The notes: generated by a model not told the origin, from the sequence alone. A stretch of 64,000 nt of DNA from Tretioscincus oriximinensis (GCA_022410635.1 JAJVDF010000123.1:1992870-2056869), one strand, 5' to 3'; counted from the first letter of the stretch, positions 33,592 through 46,240 are shown. Translations and numbers: made by a program.

Positions 33592-33955
33592 CACGGATAG
33601 CTCAGTTGCTTAGGAATTCGTCTCTCGCCTGGGAGATGGGGTTTCGAAGACCTGTGTGAGATGTGGGGTGGGGTGAGCACCTTCCACTATCCTGTAGCTC
33701 TAGCCAACCCAGCTATTCGAAAGCATGAATTGCAAGAAATTGCAACTGACTGCAACTAGATACATAGGAACCACCATAGCCTGGTGGGGAAGATAGAATG
33801 GAAGCCTTCGGGCAAAATATATCCTTGTAAGTCGCTTTGAGTCCCTTTGAAAGGTGAGAAAAGCAGGGTATAAGAACCAAGTTCTTCTTCTTCTTCTTCT
33901 TCTTCTTCTTCTTCTTCTCCTTCTCCTTCTTCTTCTTCTTCTTCTTCTTCTTCAA
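33592..33955 (+). repeat. tRNA-derived SINE, near full length, with (TTC)n tail
   Basis: Head GGATAGCTCAGTTGCTTAGG (A-box) and GGGTTTCGAAGACC (B-box like), body AGCTATTCGAAAGCATG to GCTTTGAGTCCCTTTG, tail of TTC units at 33886-33953. A close inverted relative is at 47700-48172. Confidence 0.85.
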
Positions 33956-35124
33956 AAGAAAATGCTAAGACCTACCATAGAAACTGGACGCAACTGTGGG
34001 AGGTGGTGCACAATTTAGAAAACCTAGATTGGTTCCATAATCAAACAAACCACACAGTTCCTATATGCCTTCCTCTCTTTTAGGGAATATAAAAAGTCCA
34101 GAAGGTACAGTATGAAGATGGTTTATTTCAGCAGCTGAACTTCTAAGAGTTTGGGCTGGACTTGTGAACGGTGCCAAAAAAAATTTAAAACATTGTTTGG
34201 AAACAATGTTATAAAGATTTATTGCAACAAGCTGTGGATAAACGCACTGAAGAGTTTCCTTTGGCACGAACTGAAGAAACCAGACCTCTCTGCTTAGAAC
34301 AGTATAATGATAGCAACCAAACAAACATTTACAACTTCTGGTGATGGGTTGTTTTGATTTGTTTTAAACATAGATGAATACAAGCCGGCTGATCTGGAAT
34401 TGTTCAAGAGGGACATCAAATCTTTTTCAGCCTACGTGCACTGTATGAAGAAGACATAGAGGCTGCATCTAGAAACAGAAAAAAAAATAAGTGAACTAAA
34501 TGCAGCTTCGAGGTGGTAGCATCCACANGCTAGAGCTTCTAATCCATATTAGATACCAGATTTTCCAATGGCTTGTAATGAAGATCAGAGCTGGAATAAG
34601 TGTCCATACATTATAGTCTCTAAGCTGTTTTTGATCTACTTTTTTCTCCGTGGACGCAGCCTGAAATACTTAAATGGTTAACTAAAGCCATGCCATGTAT
34701 ATATTTGTTAAGTCCTTGATTTGCGTTCTTGACAAAGGAAAATTGATTGAAATTTTAAATTACTAATTTGGTTTCAGATGTGGTTTCAGGAAGATAGGCA
34801 ACTGAATTCTTGTTCTAATNGTTCACACATAAGCAGATTCTATTTGGATTTTTCTGTCCCTTCATTTTTTTTGTGGGGAAAATCTGGAAAATGCAGTGTT
34901 TCTCAGTCTGGGGAATCTGGTACCTTTTCCTTTTTATCTCCTCCTTTCAACTATCTCCCCTCACTCTGATCTGTGGTTGGATCAGTAGTGGGAGGTGTCC
35001 GCAAATGTTGCACATTTGTACGAGAAATGTCTGTCCCTCATACCTGGATTTTTACCGGGATTTCCCCATTTATCAGAGGCGGGGCTCAGATTAGATTATG
35101 CTCTGTTCAATGTGAATGAGTAAG
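33956..35124. other. Intergenic, nothing recognised
   Basis: No exon or named repeat seen. Confidence 0.45.
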
Positions 35125-35331
35125 TAGGCTGAACAGATTACTCCTTTTTTTGGGGGGGGTATTGAAAACCCAGTTTTGGGGTGCCTCCCAGTTTTTCTGA
35201 GGAAAATCTTTTCAAAAAAATATTTTTTTTCAAAAAATATTTTTTTTAATTTTTTTTCCTTAGAAAAAAACGGGAGGCACCACAAAAACGGGTTTTCAAC
35301 CCCCCCAAAAAGGGGTCATCTGGTCAGCCTA
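35125..35331. mobile_element. Hairpin MITE family A, short form
   Basis: TAGGCTGAACAGATTACT to TCATCTGGTCAGCCTA, 207 bp, strong fold-back with an A/T centre. Abuts a SINE at 35336. Confidence 0.82.
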
Positions 35332-35335
35332 AGTA

Positions 35336-35591
35336 TTATTTATTTATTTGTACTTGTATCCTGCCCTATACCAGAAGATCTCAAGGCAGCCAACCATAGG
35401 GTGGTGCACATAGCTTTTGTTGCTTTCTCCACAACAGACACCCTGTGAGGTAGGTGNGGCTGAGAGAGTTCAAAGAACTGTGACTGGCCCAAGGTAACCT
35501 AGCTGGCTTTCGTGGAGAAGGAGTGGGGAATCGAACCGAGAGACTACCAGGTANGAGTCCAATACTCTAACCACTACACGGAACTGGCTCT
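35336..35591 (-). repeat. tRNA-derived SINE with L2-like tail
   Basis: Near-identical block order to 23638-23887, with B-box inverse GGAATCGAACC and the tail inverse TTTATTTATTTGTACTTG. Confidence 0.88.
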
Positions 35592-35646
35592 CAAGTAGTA
35601 TAGCCTGGCCTCTCCATTCTGAACTTGAGTGTGAAAAAAGGGCTGA

Positions 35647-35822
35647 ACATAAGAACATAAGAGGAGCCCTGCTGAATCAGGCCGGAGTCATCTAATCCAG
35701 CATTCTGTCCCACACAGTAAGCCACGAATTGTATGTGGGCAGTCTGGAACAGAAGAAGCCCAAATCTTCAACGGTTCTCGATGGCCTGCACATGGCATTT
35801 CAGAAATACTGCCTGTACTGAA
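35647..35822 (-). mobile_element. CR1-type LINE 3' end
   Basis: ACATAAGAACATAAGAGGAG, CCAGCATTCTGTCCCACACA. Diverged. Confidence 0.78.
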
Positions 35823-36371
35823 TGTATTCTAGACACTTTATTAACTTATTTAATAGTAAGTGTGGAAAGACCTTTAGAGACCAGGAATTCTCTTCAACGT
35901 CTGTGGCTTTGTCATGCACTTTGGCCCACTTAGAAAAAGCTGTCTAGAGATTAGTGAAATTAAACAATTATTTCTTGTTTCCATGCATCAAAAATAATAT
36001 TTATTTTACAGTTGTTATTTTTCTGCAAGAAAAAAAAATCTATCCAAGAAAACAAGGTACAGATTTTAGGGAAAACTATGAAACTGGGTAGGTGTGGACA
36101 TTAGTATAGTGGTCTTTCTCATTATGTTTCATAAATTCTTTGTTTCTGATCCTGGGTGGTCTTGGAGAAACGAGATTTAAAGTTACACATTAGATCTTCT
36201 TGATGTATGTATGTTCCAAGAAATACAAAACCAGAGTAGAAGTGTAAACTATGATGGTACTTTATATAACTTAGCAACAACAGTGTGTAAAGAAACAGAG
36301 ATTTGCATGTGTTAAACACATGAACAAACAGCATTTATGTAAGCCATTTTGTATAAATCTGATATCTTAAT
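35823..36371. other. Intergenic, nothing recognised
   Basis: AT-rich, no exon or repeat seen. Confidence 0.45.
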
Positions 36372-37237
36372 TATCGGGGGTTGGCTTCCCTGATATTCAA
36401 TGACATGAGACGGTGACTTGAGGTAGCTTGCCCTGGAGTCCNGAACATGTGTCGAAGGACTCACACGGACAACTCTTCAGGTTCAACAGGCGTCCTAGGA
36501 GGGTCCACGGGTCATGGAATTCGTCCAGAGGGGCCCAAAACTTCAACTTTTATTGACCTTGATATCAGAAGGCGTGTTTCAAATTATGACGAGGTAAAAG
36601 GGGTGGAGGAGACCCAACGTGGGTCAGTGATGCCACAGGTGATGCGTTTCTCCCCTCCCAAGTGGGCGCAGTCTGGGTTCAGGAAATCCAAATATGGTCA
36701 ATGGTGTGAGTGTGGCGTGACTACTGAATGGACCTTAGCTACCATTGTGATCCCCTGTCAATCAAATTAATGACAGGAACAGTGACTCACTTCCAAGGGC
36801 CCAAGACTCAGATGGCCCTTGATTAATTGCAATCAAAGATAGATTGCTGCAACTGGAGATAGACAGAAAAGAGTAAACAGTGGCTTCCCCTTGGTACAAT
36901 GGGGTGGCTGCAGGCTATGCAGCCAAAGAGGTTTTCTCAGCAGGGGAGCCAAGCTAGCCCAGATCTTGGGCAAACATTTGGCTTCCCCTTACCTGATGAG
37001 ATTAATGGCCCTATCAGTAAGGCCATTTAGAAAGGGGCTACCTATTCAGAGGTGCACCCTGAAGGAGAGAAGAGTGATTAAGTTTGTTCCTGTGTATGTG
37101 CAGAGGTCAGCTTGACCAAGGAAATTTTTGCAAAAATCTCCCAGAGGCCTCACTTTGGTTACCTAGGTCCATACAGGTATATTTGATATTAATATGATAT
37201 GATACTCCTAATATGTGTCCCCTGGATGATCCCCACA
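36372..37237 (-). mobile_element. Solo LTR of an endogenous LTR element, about 866 bp
   Basis: Inverted relative of 42819-43688. On the minus strand it starts TGTGGGGATC and shares ACACATATTAG, ACCAAAGTGAGGCCTCTGGG, TTTCCTTGGTCAAGCTGAC and CAGGGCAAGCTACCTCA with the other copy. CTTAAT flanks both ends (36366-36371, 37238-37243). No internal genes remain, so it arose by LTR-LTR recombination or is otherwise a remnant. Confidence 0.75.
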
Positions 37238-37245
37238 CTTAATGG

Positions 37246-37430
37246 TAGGCTGACCAGATGACCCCCTTTGGGGAGGGTGAAAGCCCAGGTTTGGGGTGCC
37301 TCCTGGGAATTTGCTGAGGAATTTTTTTTTCAAAAAAAAGATTTTTTTCTCAGCAAAAACCAGGAGGCACCCAAAAACTGGGTTTTCAAACACACACACA
37401 CCCCAAAAAAGAGGTCATCTGGTCAGTCTA
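37246..37430. mobile_element. Hairpin MITE family A, short form, exact 8-bp target duplication
   Basis: CTTAATGG on both sides (37238-37245, 37431-37438). Inserted directly beside the solo LTR, whose own flank duplication shares CTTAAT. Confidence 0.9.
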
Positions 37431-37438
37431 CTTAATGG

Positions 37439-38060
37439 GAAAATAGACAAACAAGCACCCTGAAAATCCAAGTTTTGTGGGGCAGATTCTATTTCCTTTC
37501 GTCCCAAACTAGACTATTTACTGCAGTGTGGACAGGGTCTTAATGTCAGAAAAATATTCAACCCTTGTACGTATATTTGCTATCCTATTGCCAGGTGTTT
37601 AAGGGTATGAATCATTCCATCCATCAGACACAGGGAATTATTTCTTACTGTTCCGACATGTGTTTTTTAATCCATCTTCAATCTTGAAGATCTGGACTAA
37701 AGCAGGAAAAGCGGTTATATATCCTTGGTAACGTAAGCTATTTTCTAACAATTTTTTCATGACTTTTCCCCATAGTTTTTCTTCATTTATATTGTAATAA
37801 ATAAATATATGAATGAATGTTTTAAAATTTCATTTAGCTTTATTATCTGATGTGGAAATGTTTAAAATAACTTTTGTTTACCTCATATTATAGCACTGCA
37901 CCAGTTAAGCCGAGCTCTTTTAAAGTTATAATGCAAGATCTGAAAAACTAATAATTCACCTTGGTTTGAGAGAACTATATCTGCAGTTAGCTTATGAAGT
38001 ATTCTGCATGGCAATGTAACCATCCAAAGCCACGAATAAAATCTTTGCTCATGAAAAGCT
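37439..38060. other. Intergenic, nothing recognised
   Basis: AT-rich, no exon seen. Confidence 0.45.
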
Positions 38061-38197
38061 GATTTTGGATCAAAATGGTGTTCATTTCATTTCATTTATT
38101 TGTATACCATCTTTCCAAGTTAAAAATGTTTTGCAACCATGAAATACAAACAGAACATGCATTACACAAAAAATATCAAACATACAATGCTAAGAAG

Positions 38198-38812
38198 GAC
38201 ATAAGGAGAACTCTGCTGCATTAGGCTACCCCATCTTGAACAGTATTCTGTCTCATACAATTACTTCTGGACATTCTCAAACAGAATATACAGTAGATGC
38301 AAAATCCTACTCAGCTTTCAACTCCCTGTCATTGGGTTTGTACAGACATCCTGCCTGTTTTGTTTTTTTCCAACCTGGAAAAAGGTAGTAGTAAGAGATC
38401 AACTCTGGTAGTCATTAGTAGATCAGAGATCCATGAATTTGTCTAATCTGTGGTTCCCAGTGTTGGGCACTTCAAGAAGGCAACTGAAGAATGAGTTATT
38501 TACAGTAAAAAAAATTGTGTATTATGACATACAAAAGTTAATGGTCNGTTAGGCTTCCTTCATGTGAATAGGAATTCACTTTTTGAATAATAAAAATTAT
38601 GTGTCATGGGTGGGGCATTTTAGAGGTATTAGAGATGTTTAGTTGGGGCATGGCCCAAAAATGGCTGGGTACCACTAGTCTAAACTTAAGGCTCTCCAGA
38701 TTGGTATCTGTCACCATCTCTTCTGGTAGTGAATTCCACAGTCTGGTGATCTTTGGGATGAAAAGATATTTCTCCTTGCTAAGCCTAAAACCCCTTTTAT
38801 CCATCAGCTTGC
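38198..38812 (-). mobile_element. Old CR1-type LINE 3' part with a central interruption
   Basis: The left block (38198-38484) starts ACATAAGGAGAACTCTGC. The right block (about 38675-38812) encodes on the minus strand part of the ORF2 C-terminus (KYLFIPKITRLWNSLPEEMVTD). About 190 bp of unrelated sequence separates them. Confidence 0.65.
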
Positions 38813-38919
38813 TATGAGTTTATAAGAGGAGGAAGAACAAAACTATTTCGCTCCTGCAAGCCATCTAATAATTTTCGTGATTTGGATCTGAGCCCTCAGG
38901 ATAAGAGGCCTCAGACTGA

Positions 38920-38963
38920 CAGTGTATTTGTATATTTATGTACATTTCTATACCGCCNTGTAC
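38920..38963 (-). repeat. L2/SINE-like tail split by a MITE
   Basis: The sequence before (TTTCTATACCGCC) and after (CCAAAGATCTAAGGGGG, from 39541) the element at 38964-39532 joins into the tail of the local SINE/L2 family, showing the pre-insertion site. Confidence 0.6.
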
Positions 38964-39532
38964 TAGGCTGACCAGATGTCCCCTTTTGGGGGGGAAACCC
39001 AGTTTTGGAGTGTCTACCCTGCCCTTTGGGGGAAGTGCCATTTCCCTCTTTTTTGCTGAGGAAATTTTTTTTAAAAAAAAAACTTTAAAAAAAAATCACC
39101 ACACCACCACTAGGGAGCTCTGACATCTGTGGCCAGTTCCTGAAGGTACCCTCCGCTAAGTAAAAAATAAAAATTCTCATGCACTTCAAACAATTCTCGC
39201 ACACTTAAAAAAATGATTTTTTTTTNNAAAAAAATACACCGCACCACCACTAGGGGCTCTAGCAACCGGAGCCAGCTACTGAAGGCACCCTTCCCTCTGT
39301 AAAAAAAATCTGATGTACTCCAAAAATTCTCACACAGTTTAAAATTTCTCACACAGTTAAAAAAATTCTCACATGCTCCACAGATTTCTTGGGCAGGAAT
39401 TTCGGAAGGGAATGCATATTGGTGGGCAATTTGCGTATTTATGAATGTGCAAATTTGCATATTTATGAATACGCAAATCAGAACGAATATTAAATTACCC
39501 CAGTTTGAGCCTCAGAAAATCTGGTCAGTCTA
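38964..39532. mobile_element. MITE family A, long form, 569 bp, 8-bp target duplication
   Basis: TAGGCTGACCAGATGTCC to AATCTGGTCAGTCTA, flanked by CCnTGTAC and CCCTGTAC. Internal repeats: two ACCACCACTAGGGGCTCT-like blocks and several TTCTCACACACTT-like blocks. No reading frame for a transposase. Confidence 0.88.
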
Positions 39533-39540
39533 CCCTGTAC

Positions 39541-40217
39541 CCAAAGATCTAAGGGGGTTAACAATAAAAATCATATTAACTTATTAAATCAATATTTGAA
39601 AGTAGGGAAGGGAGAGCAGTTTTTTTACCCAAAGGCCAGGTTGAAAAGGTGAATCTTCAAATGTTTTCTGAAGACACACAAAGATGGCGATTGACAGACC
39701 ACAAGGAGGAGATTGTTCCATAGCAGTTACAGCAGTAGCATGTTATGGGAATGTGATGCAGGAAATATGAAAATCACATGAATGCCCCGACCCCCAGCTT
39801 ACGGTAAGATCTCTCTCCCTTTCATGTTGAAGTTTCCATTTACTATTATGTCCCCTGTTACTCTCAGGCGCTCTTGGTTTGTCACCTTATTCAGTATAAT
39901 GGATTATTGTGTCTCTCCCTCATAATAATTTTCTTCCTATTATGTCAAACTAAACATTTTTTTGCTAAACCTTTTTAATATAAGGAATGGATAGAAGGGT
40001 AATGTTAGCCAAATCCTTGCTATACGTTCTTTAGGACTAAATGTTTGTTGGCAAAACCAGAGTGTAATTCTCTTATATTGAAGCACTTGAAAAGAACAAG
40101 CAATAAGATTAAAATGCACTCTAGAATTTCTTTGTCAGATTTTTTTTTAAAAATAACTCCTTGACTTCAGCGTTATGACAATGGTGATGTGAGATTAGAA
40201 GGGACATACATTATCAG
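39541..40217. other. Intergenic, nothing recognised
   Basis: No exon seen. Confidence 0.45.
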
Positions 40218-40774
40218 TACAATGACCAGATTTTCTGNGGCCCATACTGAGGTAGTTAATATTCATGCTAATTTGCATATTCATAAATATGCAAATTATT
40301 CAACAACATCATTCCCCTCTGAAATTCCCGCCTGAGAAATCTGTGTAGCATGTGAGAATTTTTTTAAAGTGTATGAGAATTTTTAAACAGAGATTTTTTT
40401 GGAGGGCATCAGAAATTTGCATTTTTTAATTTTTTTACTGAGGGGAGGGTGCTTTCAGGAGCTGGCCCCAGTTGCCAGAGCCCCCTTGTGGTGGTGCAGT
40501 GATTCTTTTTTTAAAAAAAAATCAAAAATATTTTTAAGTGCGTGAGAAGTTTTTGAAGTGTGTGAGAATTTTTACTTTTTACTGAGGGGAGTGTGTCTTC
40601 AGGAGCTGGCCCCAGATGCCTGAGCCCACTAGTGGTGGTGCAGTCAATTTTTAAAAAATAAAAATAAAAATATATATTTTTTTAAAAAATCCTCAGCAAA
40701 AACTGGGGAAATGGCTGGGGTAGACACCCCAAAACTGTATTTCACCCCAAAAAGGGGGTCATCTGGTCAGCCTA
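40218..40774. mobile_element. MITE family A, long form, inverted relative to 38964-39532
   Basis: Left end ATGACCAGATTTTCTG with the GAGG block, right end TCATCTGGTCAGCCTA. Same internal GTGAGAATTTTT and GGTGGTGCAGT blocks in inverse order. Flanks carry ATTATCAG and CAATATCAG, an approximate duplication. Confidence 0.8.
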
Positions 40775-42048
40775 CAATATCAGCAATATTATTCCCACCC
40801 AACCATGTTTCTGAGCATAAAAACATTGAAATTGAAGAACATTTCCCTTTGATACTGATGTTTCTGGCTGGGACAATTGCAACAAAACGCTGAAAAATCC
40901 CTGTTTTATGTGTCTCCCAAAATAGGGCTGTGGTAGTTCATGCGAAATGATTACCACAGAAGAACAGCAAGGTGGAAAAGAAGGTGAAGCTCTTATGATA
41001 ATGCAGGGCATATGCTTGATAGATGCAAGGATGTGTGTGGTCCTTTGGTGCTTTGATAACTCCCCTGGTGACATTAAGGCATTATATGTACTTAAAATAT
41101 TTCAGGTCTGATTGAGAGTGGTGTGGAACAGTGTGTGATGTCTTCACAGATGGTCTCTGGGAAAAGGTCTCCGACTTAGTAATTGTTTGTTCCTCAATCT
41201 TTGTTCCCCATAGCAAAATAAATAGATAATCTTGGCTGAGTTTCTTAAGAGCAATTAAAGATTGAGTTGAGGACCTGGGCGTGGATCCANGCAGTTCTCT
41301 CGGCAAAGAGGGGCTCTTTCCTGTCATATTGTTGAAGGTGCAAATCTCCAGATATCCATTAATTTCAGTTCCTAGGATTCATCTCCTAACTGTGGTTAAG
41401 AAACATCTGGCGAACCACAGAATGAGCAGCACTGTTCTAGATTCAGGTGAAGGGACCAATATCATTGTCGGCAATAGTTCAAGGAACTCTTAGACCACTG
41501 GTCCATTTACTGATGACAAAGGTCACAGAGCTGGGGAGGCTAATGGTCTTTTAAGGCTGGAAGGCTTATGGGGGGAATCAGTGTGGGTTTGGAACAGTCA
41601 AAAGCAGGGATTCTGACCACAGAAAGGCATTTGTGGGGTCAGTGGCTGATTCAACNCAAGTCTTAAAACACGTGACTCCAAGCTCAGGCAACCTCCTCCT
41701 TTCTTCCTCCCACTCTTTCTAATTCTCCTCCNCCCCTTTCCTTCCTCCCTCCCCCCCTCCTCTAAATATAGACACAAAAATCCAGACTAAGCCAGAGAAG
41801 AAAAATCTTTTGAACAATGGTCACAAATCTACTTCNCTAATCTTGAAAACATAAGCTTAATTAAGCTCATTTTTCAGGATTGAGGAAAACTTAAAAGTAA
41901 ATGTGCAGCCAAATTACTTAGGACAATAGCAATTGTTCTATCATTCAAAGGGAAATGGCAGAATAATATATATTTATAATAATCCCACACTTAAATCACC
42001 TTGCTTCCTTTAGGAAAAATAGTGTGTTCAAACAAGCAATTTATTTAT
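40775..42048. other. Intergenic; CT-rich run at 41690-41765
   Basis: Only a pyrimidine-rich low-complexity run was recognised. Confidence 0.5.
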
Positions 42049-43789
42049 TAGGCTGACCAGAGGACCCCTTTTCTGGGGGGAACCCTGGCTTCGTTCTGAG
42101 GATTTCCCCCCCCCCCCCCATTTTTTCCATTTTTTTAAATCCACTGCACCACCACTAGGAGGCTCTGGCAACTATGACCAACTCCTGAAGGCACCCCTCC
42201 CCTCAGTAAAAAATAAAAATAATATTTTTTATTTTATTTTAAATTCACTGCAGCAACTCTAAGGCTTTTGCAACTGAGGCCAGCTCTGGAATACACCCTC
42301 CATAAATTNAAAAAAAATCCTTTTTGATATATTTAATTCACAGCAGCACCACTAGGAGGTTCTAAAGGCACTCTCTTCTAGTAATTTTTTTTAAAAAAAT
42401 CCTGTTGGAAAACTCCCAGAGGAAAGGAGGGGGGGAGGCATAATTTTTTTTACTGCTCAGGGGCATCAAACACCCAAAATATGGTGCTGCATATAAGACT
42501 CTTTATTTCTATTTTTTGCCACATCCCTGGTTTAGGAATGGGAGGTCTTTCTTTTTTTGCTGCCCCAAAGAGGTAGCCATTGGTATAAGTATAAATAAAT
42601 AAATAAATTTCTATAGATTCCCTAATGGGGATTTTCATGCCCCACCTCGGAAGCGACGTCACAAAATGTTATCACTTCTGCCCCTGGAAGTGATTTCACT
42701 TCCGGCTCTGCCCCCCCCCCCCCAAGTGATGCTGCAAATTTCTCATACAATTTGCAAATGTCTTCTGCACTTCCCAAATCTCTTGGAGGCTTTGCAAATT
42801 CCTCTCACATTCCAGGGATGTTGGACACATATTCCTGGGACACATATTAGAAATAAAATATATTATTAATATAACATATATAGCTGGAACTAGCTACCAA
42901 AGAGAGGCCTCTGGGTAATAATTTTCAAAATTTTCCTTGGTCAAGCTGACNTCTGCCTCAACTCAGGAACTCTCTTAATCTCTTTTCCTCACCCTAAGGG
43001 CACCTGTATGTGGTAGCCCCTCTTACTAATGGCATTTAGACAAAGGGCAAATTAATCCCCTTTAGTTTCAGGGAAGTCAACTGTTTGCTTTCCTTAAGGC
43101 AGACTTNACCCCTGATGGGAATTACACCATGGTATCACAGCCTAAAGCCTGCCCTATTGTCTAAGAAGGAAGCCACTATTTACCTTTTTCCCCTTTTCTG
43201 TATACTCTGATATCTCCTCTTTGTTTGATATCAATCAAAGGTCATCAGAGACTGGACCCTTGGTATGAGTCACCTTCCTGTCAGGATTTGATTGACAGGG
43301 GATCTCAATGGTAGCTAAGTTCCAGTAATTAGGCACACCACACACACATACATCTCTTCCCCTATTGGCTACTGTACCCAGGCTGCACCCCCTTGGGAGG
43401 GGGCATAACGTGTCATGTATGACCTCAGTAACCCAGGAGGGGTATCCTCCGCCCTTTTTACCCCGTCATAAATTTTATACACGCCTTCTGATNCTGTAGT
43501 CAATAAAAGAGGAGACTTTTCACCCTTCTGGAGGCTTCCATCTACCCGTGGACCTCCTACGATCTCCTGTTGCCCTGAAGCGTCGTCTGTGTGCCTATTA
43601 TTTCGTGGCGGGTNATACGGACCCCAGGGCAAGCTACCTCACGTCACCGCTCAGTCATTTGTTAGTGAGTAAGCCGGATCTCATTACAGGGATTTTGGGG
43701 TGGGTGGGTGTGCCTATCGGTGGGTGCTTTGCATATTAGCGTGGATATTAATTANCCCAGTTTGGGCCTCAGAAAATCTGATCAGCCTA
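42049..43789. mobile_element. MITE family A, long form, split by a solo LTR
   Basis: Left end TAGGCTGACCAGAGGACC at 42049, right end AATCTGATCAGCCTA at 43789. The two halves share blocks with 38964-39532. TATTTA occurs on both flanks. Nested insertion at 42819-43688. Confidence 0.75.
42819..43688 (+). mobile_element. Solo LTR of an endogenous LTR element, 870 bp
   Basis: Starts TGTTGGACAC and ends CTCATTACA (TG...CA), with GGGA on both sides (42815-42818, 43689-43692). It contains TCAATAAAAGAGG as the polyadenylation signal (about 43500) and CATAAATTTTATACACG upstream. Inserted in a MITE and related to the inverted copy at 36372-37237. No internal coding sequence. Confidence 0.8.
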
Positions 43790-44548
43790 TATTTAGTGCT
43801 GTTATGGGATAAAACGTGAGCAACTCTTGACCAACTGTAATCAAGCAGACGTACTTCATTACGATTGTGTCTTGTAAACAGAAAAAATGGTACCTATGAA
43901 ATGGTAAATATGCTCCCTGTCTGAGCTGCTTTGACTGCAGANTAAGTGAGATAACTTCAATAGAAGGTCAGCTATTCAAACCATGAATGGAAACACAAAC
44001 AGGGAAAGCCGTGTGAGTGAATTAGTCTTCTGGACTTCATCTCTCTTCAGCCCACGTTCATTAAAGGGCTGCTAGCAAGACGCGATGAAGCATCCTGGCT
44101 CGCTCGGCTTCATGAATGATATATAGCCCACCCAAGACACAACACGAAACTCCTCCAGCTGAAATGTATTCCTGACAAGATTCCTCACCCACTTCAGAAA
44201 GTTTGGCTACAGATAAGCTTTTTGGATTCAGTTCTCATTTGTAAACATACCAAGACGACTGGTATTTTCAAAAGGTCTGGGTGGAAGATTATAAATATAT
44301 CATCAACTGAGAGACTCCCAAGGCTTGATGCTTATTCAAAATGAGAGCGGATGGGAGAAGTTGTACATCTACTTTAAGATTTCATGTCAGACCTAATGAG
44401 CAAAAGCTGCCTTGCCAAAAATGCTAAGCAAAGCCATGCTTCCTTACATGGGAATTTAGTAATATACTCCAGGTAGGCCGCAAGTACTAGCTATTTCTAA
44501 TATAAGCACAGGCCTGCACATTTTGAAGGTAGTCCCATGAATCTCGGC
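43790..44548. other. Intergenic, nothing recognised
   Basis: Balanced base composition with few repeats; no exon that I can support. Confidence 0.45.
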
Positions 44549-44740
44549 TAGGCTGACCAGATGACCCCTTTTGGGGTGGGTTGAAAACCTGGTTTTGGGG
44601 TGCCTCTTGGGTTTTGCTGAGGAATTTTTTTTTCCTGGAAAAAAAAATCTTTTTTTGAAAAAACATTTCCTCAGCAAAAACTGGGAGGCACCCCAAAACC
44701 GGGGTTTCACCCCCCAAAAAAGGGGTCATCTGGTCAGCCT
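44549..44740. mobile_element. Hairpin MITE family A, short form
   Basis: TAGGCTGACCAGATGACC to TCATCTGGTCAGCCT. Fold-back arms; no clear duplication. Confidence 0.83.
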
Positions 44741-45017
44741 CAGACAAGTAAACACACTCCNTTTAGTAAACATGTAGAGTTTAGACTTTATTTAGCTGAT
44801 AAGCTGCAGCATTGAAACCTGGAATCCTAGATCTTTTTTGCACGTGGTGAAGTAACCAAGTAGTACGCATTATCTGCATGGGATTTGGACTGATCAGGGC
44901 TTGCTGCTCACCTAACATTTTGGGCTAGCACGGGCAATGGTAGGGCCTGGCATTACATCCTTTGAACCTTAGTTAGCTGGACTTTCCTCTTATTTTGTAG
45001 TGAGAAATTAGTCTGGT

Positions 45018-45170
45018 ATTGTGGTTGGAGAGAGTGACCGATTCTTATATGGAAGTCTCCCATTTTGATTCTGTTTTCTTCCATGAAGCCAGCTGAGTGG
45101 CCTTAAGCCAGTAACAGTTCTTGGGAGTTCAAGCTCCACCTTTTTCACAAGGTACGTGTTGTGAAGAGAA
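45018..45170 (+). repeat. tRNA-derived SINE, degraded
   Basis: GTGGTTGGAGAGAGTGACC head, AAGCCAGCTGAGTGGCC and CACAAGGTACGTGTTGTGAAG body. Related to 24266-24490. Confidence 0.6.
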
Positions 45171-46059
45171 CCAACGCTATCTGTCCCTGAGTCCGTCCCC
45201 CCCTCCATCCCGGAGTAGGCCCGAGGCTGCGTTCTCCACCCGAGAACCTTTGGGTGCTCCCAGTAATGGTCCCCAAGGAACGGGCCTACTCCCGACCTCC
45301 AGTAAGTACCAATCACTGCCAGTCACTAAATGGAAGATCCAACCAAGCTGAAGCACCAGTCTACGAATATTTACAGAACCTAGGACTGGAAACCCACTCC
45401 TCTAAAGTAAGAGGAGCAAAAATCATTTTTGGATTCACTNAACGTTGAATGGAGATGCATAAAACCTTCCTGCCTTTGCTTTTACCCAACGAAAACAGCA
45501 GCAGCAAGATGACATTTGCTTCTTGCTTCATTGGGTTTCCAGTTCCATTTCATTAACTCAGGGTAAGATGAGGGTTTGTGTCACTGTCTTGTGGCTTCTC
45601 ATTCTGCTAATAGGTGCAATATATCAGTTCTAAAACAGGGAGGGAAAGCTCAGTAGGATGCTTTTGTGTTATTTGCTAACCATTTTGCTAACAACCTACT
45701 GCAATTTGTCCAGCGTATGTGGGTGGAATTGGATGAGAAATTAACAGTTAGCAAGCATTAAACTGTCACACTGAAGCTCTCTAAAAAAGAAGCAACACTT
45801 CATATTTGCAAATGGTGCTGTTGGCTCTGTGAGAATTAAAAGAGCAGCAAAAAGTGTTTTGCACATCAGCAGAAAGACTTTCTTAATTGAAGTTAACAGC
45901 ATCTCTTTGGCTTGTTCTGCAGTTACCTGCCTGTAGTTGGACCCAGAGGGGCTTAATCCACGTGTCACTTGTTTGTTCTGGGATTTGCTGACAACCCAGT
46001 TCATCAATTTACTACTTTTAATTTGTCTTGTTCATACTTTTACAGTATATTCTGATTCT
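45171..46059. other. Intergenic, nothing recognised
   Basis: No exon or repeat seen. Confidence 0.45.
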
Positions 46060-46240
46060 GATTGTAGTGCCAGCTGCTGACAGTGAGATTTTCTGTGCAT
46101 GTCAAGTGGAAATACAGTGGTTCCTTCTACCAAATGCTGTTGGATAGTTTGCTGTCGATATCATATTCTTTTGCGTCTTTCCCTCATAATTCCTTNCCAA
46201 ACGTATCCACACAGCACAAGCTTTCTGCAATAACCCTATA

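Noticed and set aside
33160..34560. Shared block GGTAGTAGCATCC / GGTGGTAGCATCC at two sites as a named repeat
   Set aside because: Too short and diverged to define ends or class by eye.
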